Shown: positions 57,586-64,000 of the stretch, piece after piece
How positions within the stretch are numbered: position 1 is the first letter of the stretch
Layout: each line of letters starts with the position of its first letter
Assembly (NCBI GenBank): GCA_019188255.1
Contig: JAETXT010000010.1
Location: 1,054,001-1,118,000 of the forward strand
DNA: 64,000 nucleotides
DNA from: Verticillium longisporum
Taxonomy: Eukaryota; Ascomycota; Sordariomycetes; Glomerellales; Plectosphaerellaceae
Reading direction: 5' to 3'
Made by a program: the position numbers and the translations under genes
Notes under the pieces: model-generated
The model's input: the letters and a program-made list of their open reading frames with translations, nothing else
The model's database searches: none
What the model was told of the DNA's origin: nothing

Positions 57586-60500
57586 GGTCAGATCTGAATA
57601 GAAAGACACGTCAGACCCAAACTCAACTGGGTTAGTGGCTGGCGGAGAACCGCAAGAAGCAACAGCAAAGTCCAGGGAGGAAATCTCGAGGAGATGTCTA
57701 GACACGAGCGCTATGTCAATCGCATGTCACATTTAACTGGATCAGTCTTCTGAGCCAAGGACCGAGTAGCACATGCCCATACTGACATACAAATGGCCAA
57801 GGATCCAGAATGTGACAACAATGTTTAGTGATCGCCGAAGGATCTGACATGCGACATGTCGTTTACTCGAAGCTCCCGTCTGGGGCTTGTGGTGATACAA
57901 CAGACTGTTGGTCCGATTTCCGCAATGGCCAGGCCCGCCCCCGAAGGATCAGAGACTGGTCATCGATCTGAGCAGCGAAAAGCAGAGCCAACAACCCAAT
58001 TCTATAGGCCAAGAGAACGATGTGGTTTGGAGCATTGCCTCCGAATCGGACATTTTGGTCGAAAGTCCGCAGGTTTCGATCATTGCCCAGGGCGGCAATC
58101 TTGCATCATGGTGGCGATGTACCTCTGACCCTTGCGAGCTCCGTGCATGTTCGTAAAGACGCTCACCACACTCTCTGGAATTGTTCAAGTCCAACCTCGA
58201 ATGGAAACGGTGAAAAGGCGTCAAAAGACGAAACGGTCATCCGAGCGGTTGGGTTCGAAGGATCATTTCATTTCCGCTGTGAAAGCCAACGTGCGTCTAC
58301 TCTGGTAAGAAATCTTGGGCACCGAACACGATCCTTACAAGCCTCAGCATTTGTTCGGTGAACTGACAACGTTGCAAGCAGATCTGGCGGGAAATGTGCA
58401 TGAGCCACCAAGTCCCGCACATATGATTTTACACCTTATGATCATTGTAGCCCTCATGATATGCTGGCCCAGTCCATCATTTGAGAAGGCCACGGAAGGT
58501 ACTCAGAGGCCCATAATATGACCATCACTCCTCGCGCAGCTCACTACGAGATCTCGGCGAGACATAAGGCCTGGTTGCTAAGGACGATCTGAAGCTCATA
58601 TCACCAGCTGCGTCACGGGATCTTAATGAAATGTGTCTCGTCGTTCCAGACGTGAAGGAAGTATGTACACAGTGGGAATGCGCCGTGCTGCTAGCTTGAC
58701 GGATGTATCTTGCCCAACACACGGATGTACTCCGGGGTCCGTGTTGAACAAGGGGGCTTGTTTTCAATCCCATGCTCTCCTGGTGGAGGCGGAGCGAAGC
58801 TTTCGTCGTCCTGAGGGATGAGTGTGTTGTCAAGCGACAGAAGACCCGTTTAATCAAAAGATCCTGATGTCCCCTAATTCACCAAACCATATCCCTCAAG
58901 CTTGGTGTCATCACATACTACCTCATAGGCTATGTACCACTGTCAGGTGGTAGTGAATCACTACGTGCACTGCGTGGCCCGAGGCAGAAATTTGCGAAAG
59001 ACAGTCGCGCCGTAAGTGAAACGATGACGGTGAACCTGAGGCGAGTCACATGAGCGAACACTCCTGCGAGTATGAAAGCAGGGATGGAAGGGACCGCGGC
59101 AGGTTGTGTTCCGTACACGAAGACTGCATGGATCCAGGATGACAAGGTCTCCTTCCCGATCAGTGTTTGTCGTTTGTCACGTCGCTTGGAGGGGCACAGG
59201 GCCAGCTGGTTAGTTGGAATTGTACGCCCTGTGCTGAACGTTCGAGGATGTGCGAGGTTGGGCGCACTTGAAGGGGATCAGCCTCTGTTGATGCCCAAGA
59301 CTGAATCCACCTTAGCCGGCCCACGAGGGCCGGAGACGGAGGGCCTCATTGCCGGCGATCGTGCCAGAAAAGGCTACCCGCGGAGGGCGAACCTGTATGA
59401 ACTAGATGTACAAGTATTTTACGCCATAGGGGGATCAATGCTCAACAGTGTAGTTTGAGACTGTCAAGCAGATGGACAGGGTATCGTGGGCGAGTTAGAC
59501 ATGCCGCCGACAATGCACTTTCCCAGTAAAACTTTATGATGAATGTACCCTCAAGTCACAAATAAAAACTCATAGCAAGCCTGACTCTTTTTGGTAGCCC
59601 ATTGGATCGTCCATCCGGCAGAGCACATCATCACATACCTCATTGACGTCCAAGCAGCTCTAGTGAAAGCATCACCCGAGCTATGGGTGCGCACCGGCCC
59701 CTGAAGTAACCAGATTCGACAAGCTCTTGTGCATCTGCATCCACCTGGTAGCGTGCGGGTGAATAACAGTCAACTCGAATCAATGAGAATTACTCGAGCA
59801 TTTATGAGTTTCAGTCACGACATGGAGATAGGGATGGGCGCGCGACCGAAGATATCAAACGTGTTGTCCAACCATTTGACGGCGTAGTGGCCCTTGTCTG
59901 CCATAATTACTAGCGAGAAGTCGCTGACAAGTGCTGAACAGTTCCAGCCTCGATCCCTTGCATCCGACGTCTCCAGGGCTATGTCGGAACCTGACGTCGC
60001 GCAAACCCTTCTACCATGCTCTGCGGGGCTGTGTACATGTACAGTTGACTATTCCAGGACAAGGACAGGCACGGTAACCTACGACCGGTGAAGCTGTCAA
60101 TCTGTTAACACACCGGGTCTGTGATACTAAGTAGCTCTAGCGTCGGAGTTTTGGGGGGGGGGGGCCAGGGGGAGACAAATTTTGGCATAATGGTGACAAA
60201 CTGCGAGGCCTCACAAACTGCGAATGAGGCAAAGGCCCTTGGCCGGGAACTTCGGTGGGGATTGGGGCGACTCGGTCAAGATGATGCTTTCTCCATCTCT
60301 CCATTGCACGGCCCTGCCGAGCAAGAAAGTCAGGCCATTTCTGTGGGCGTTACTGAGACGTGATCTCACCGACAAGCGATTGCCAGCGCTTATCAACAGA
60401 ACCAGGATACAAAAGGGGAAGGATGCGAGAAAGATGACTTTGAACGGGTCAATCCCCGATGTGTTCAGACTCTGCTTTCGTGGGTTTCGGTGACTTAACT

Positions 60501-63500
60501 GGCAGACATTATCGTGCCGGCAGGCAACGTCTCAGATGCCTCCTTTCTCGTTACTGTGAAGGAATAGTTGAATGTAACCTTGAGGGTTGTATCCTCCCAT
60601 TCGGCAGTCGCTCGAAGCGACCTACGTCCAAAACGGCATATCGCTCATTCATCAAATGTACAAGGGATTATATTTACTGATGAGCTGACAAGGCAGATAC
60701 CGACACCCGTCAGCCAGCTTCCGACCGGAGATCCAGCGGAGGTATGGCCGCCAGTAGGCTTACGCTCCCTGCCCTCCCGGTACGACGGTAGTCGAGCGAT
60801 CACCCAGATCTGTCGAAAGCTGTCATAAATGACAGACTGTGTGATGGTGCTGCTCGCTCGAGCCAGGGGTGATGGAAGCAGATGCACCAGTGCTCGAAAG
60901 ATAAGTGCCTGATTCTGAAGAAGATAAGTGACAGCTGAAATGCGGGTAGACTGATCCTGAACGCACATAATAATGCCACGCAGAAGACATTTCGCTCTGT
61001 TTGTGTCCCCCACACGGACGCCGACCAAACAACCTAGTCAGCAGCACGCATGACCGGTGAAGAGACATGATTTTAATGAGTGAACGCTCGAACACAGACA
61101 GGACATGCCGCACTGTCCGCTCGCCTCTCTCGGCTCACTTCACATCCAGTCAACAGACATCCAAGTCCCCGGTCGTTCAGGCTAGACCAGGCCCGCCAGG
61201 AGCCCCCTGCAAGATTCTGCACAAGGTCAGACGCAGGTCTTCATGTTCCCTCCACAGTAGACTGAAGGCTTCACTCCGAATGGGGTGCATCCTACATGTA
61301 AGTCTGACGAGCACGTGGATGCAGGTCATGATTCGAAGAGGCCCCCCCCGCACGCTTTTCCACGGGTCAAGATGCGGAGTATGCTCTCACCGGTGCTGGA
61401 AAGCGTGCCTTGGCTCCCTCACCGGTCGTGCCGGGTAAAGATGCAAAGCCCTGTCACCTCATCTGTCGTTCGGCCTCATTTTGATCTCCTGATCCCAGGT
61501 ATTGAGGCGCCGAGGCTAACTAGAAAGCAAACGTGCCAGGTATGCGAGTGCCCTTTTCTCACAATGTAGCTAGCCGTTGCACAATACTTTGAGCCACCGT
61601 CCAGAGAACCCGACCTGATTCCCTCGGCTTTCCTCACAGGGGGGCAAGAATGCCAAATTATGATCGTGTACGAAAACGCCAGCTACCTGCATCTCCAGCC
61701 ATGATCAATGGCGAGTGACAATGCGTTAATGATACGCTGCGGGTCGGATAGTGGACTGCACATGTCAAGTTGCCTTATTGCTCCCTGCCCATAATGTCCA
61801 TTGCAGAAACGTCGGCTGTTGAATGGGCGTCGCAGTGCATCAGAACATGTCGTGCGCAATCGCGCCCCCCGTAACATCTTCCGTCACCCACATCCAATAG
61901 GGCGTACACGGTGCTTGGTCATTGGCAAGATGAGGACTACGGACCGCAGCCTCCCAAGTGCCAGTTTGCTTTTTGTATCTGTAGCTTACAGCCGCCCGAG
62001 ACTGCCATTCACCAAAGACCCAAAGCCAAGGCATGCCTTCACAGACACGAAGGAAAACGTGGCCGCCCCCACGGTCAGAGTCATCGTACACCACCTGTAC
62101 ATGTTATCATGGCCAAGCCAAACCCCCACGCCGAAACGGTCTCGTCACGGAAAGACGCAGTTGATCGAATACAGGCACGAGAGGTGGCCAAGTTCTCACC
62201 CAGGCCCATTGAAATATTCTCATTCCTGATGTGATGCAGTGGGCAAATCAATCGAGAGTCTGGAGAGTTCATGATCCGTATGGTAACGCATAGGGCCAAG
62301 CATCACGATGAATAGCGAACTGAGCAACCAATGGTTACTGTTCTCTCCTTCCCATCCGACCAGCCCAGCCCCTCCCGATCCGACATGGGCATGGTACCGC
62401 CCGCGTGCCGCCCGCTCTCATTTAACCTTGTAACCCCGTCCATAGTGTCCGCTGGGTGCTGCAACGGCCCGCGCACGGGGTGGGTTTGCTCTCGCGCCAG
62501 GGCGGGCAGGGCATGCCATACCTACCATGTACATGATGGCTCCCTGCGACCGAGAGCTTTACTTGACTGCAAGAAAGCCAAAGCGCAGCGCCTTCCCCTC
62601 ACCTTCGGAAGTTATGCAAAAAAAATACTTCTTCGCCAGTGGTCACGCTATAAGCGAAATGGCTTGTCCTGCGGACGCCCACGACACCACCAACCCGGGT
62701 ACTGGCGCTGTCTGTGGATGGACGCCGATGGAGGGTGGGACCAAACTTGGACGCGCAGTATGGGAAATGACAGTCGACTAGTTGCCGATGAACACTGGGT
62801 TGACATCTCAATATCGCCATTGTACGACGTGATGGACGAGTTATGATACTCTAGAGCCCACAAGGTACCTATACAGAAAATGGGGGCTGCTAGCCTGTTT
62901 ACCGTAGCATCAGTCGCGCGGGGGGTTCCGTAGGGCACAGACAGGGACGAATGGCAGTAGTCCTCAAGCGGGAAATCCTGTCATCACCCTTCAGCCTGCC
63001 GACCTTGGCCAAATGGGTACTTTGGGCGTAATGGCTTGTCATTTTGATCTACAGTCCTCGTTCACTACACGTGCCATCCCGCTACAACCCGGTCAACCAA
63101 CGACTGTGACGCAGATCATCATCAGCTCACCAAACCAGGCATGGCCGCGTCTACAAAGGTTCGCCAGTCGCGGCTTTCGGGAAGATGACGCTCAGTTGCC
63201 CTGCTCAGATAACAGACTTGAGAAAGTGCCCGAAAGGCGGTGACCAAAGTAGCCAAACACCGGTCTTCGTGATCACCTCGCGCAAACGAGAGGGTGTGCT
63301 GGACCCGTTCGCGCGCTGGCGTGCCGGCCTGCAGAAACGACGTTCTGCAGGAAGACGGCTACTCACAGGCCCAGATTTGCCTTTTTCCTTGCCTTACGTA
63401 GGGCATCAACCATCGCACCGGCTGATTGTTGGGTAGCTTCCCTCCCCCCGCTTCATACATGTCGTGGCCGACGAGGAACAGTGTTGGGCACGCATGAAGG

Positions 63501-64000
63501 GTGCGTCCAAAAAGAAAACAATCATGAGATCTTGATCCCTCGTTGGTGATTGATTGATGGCTGCAGCTCTTGGCTGTTACTTGCTGCTCTGTTTGCGCAT
63601 GCCACTGATTTCTATGTGCCTCTGGATGCCGTAAATGCAAAAACCCTTTCCCCCGTTTCCCAATCCAGCCTTCAAAGGTTCAACGATATGTGACCTCTCT
63701 GATCTCTTTGGCAGACACAACCATGACGATGAAAGTGTGGTTACCCGATAGCAAGAGAGCAATATCAAAAAAAGAAGGAGAAAAAAAACGCTCTGAACGC
63801 CTCGACCCTTTCCTAATCACCCAAAGCCCCCAAATAGCAAGACTATCCAAGACGAGAACCCCCTAGCCCCTAAGAGAAGGGTGAAAACAGCAGGACCACG
63901 AAGCAAGATATTCCTTATCGCTGGCCCATTCCCCACAAACAATAAAATGAAACAGAAGTACAAGCTGTCTTGTAACAGCGTTGGGTTCCCCTGGTGCCGT
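57586..64000. other. 6.4-kb right end without recognisable genes
   Basis: Frames such as 59072-59458 (+), 60645-61028 (-) and 62331-62846 (+) are isolated, share no motif with known families and overlap frames on the other strand. I see no promoter-like or repeated structure that stands out. A run of about 10 G lies near 60155, and purine-rich runs lie near 63770-63790. Confidence 0.45.

Noticed and set aside
1..64000. tRNA, rRNA or CRISPR features
   Set aside because: I looked for T-loop (GGTTCGA-type) signatures with a matching stem, 5S-like starts and regularly spaced repeats and found none convincing by eye.

Overview
This window is nuclear DNA from a filamentous ascomycete. The genes carry short introns of 44 to 117 nt (one of 410 nt), usually with GT..AG ends and CTAAC or CTGAC-like branch points. 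The protein set (RTT106, VFA1, YVH1, MRP10, CDC24, VPS60, an LtrA-type membrane protein, a DAL5-type permease end) and the footprint of repeat-induced point mutation (RIP) fit a Sordariomycete, probably Hypocreales. The order is an inference from protein style, not from a search.

Layout. 0-4 kb: last exon of a DAL5-like permease (+), a small single-pass membrane protein (-) and a secreted alpha/beta-hydrolase with a C-terminal PKD-like domain (-). 4.9-8.2 kb: RTT106 (-) and VFA1 (+), divergent. 8.2-11.3 kb: no recognisable gene. 11.3-20.7 kb: YVH1 (-), a dimeric alpha/beta-barrel protein (-), an LtrA-family membrane protein (+) and a C2H2 zinc-finger protein (-). 20.7-37.4 kb: about 17 kb with no gene I can support. 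It contains a 792-bp RIP-mutated inverted-repeat element with an 8-bp target-site duplication. 37.4-46 kb: a large nuclear protein of unknown role (-), MRP10 (+) and CDC24 (-). 49.8-54 kb: an F-box/WD40 protein (+) and VPS60 (-), convergent. 56.3-57.6 kb: a lone Pyr4/PaxB-type membrane terpene cyclase (+). 57.6-64 kb: nothing recognised.

Most genes are single-copy housekeeping functions: nucleosome assembly, ESCRT/Vps4, ribosome biogenesis, mitoribosome, cell polarity and SCF ubiquitin ligase. They do not form one pathway. The terpene cyclase is the only gene that points to secondary metabolism, and no partner gene is visible nearby.

A recurring oddity is that several housekeeping genes (RTT106, CDC24, the F-box gene and the 37-40 kb gene) change reading frame by one base inside otherwise intact coding sequence. 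Three of the six breaks lie in or beside short runs of one base. CDC24 also has an intron whose 3' end reads CG, not AG. Residual indel errors in the assembly explain this more simply than decay of essential genes, but the sequence alone cannot prove it.
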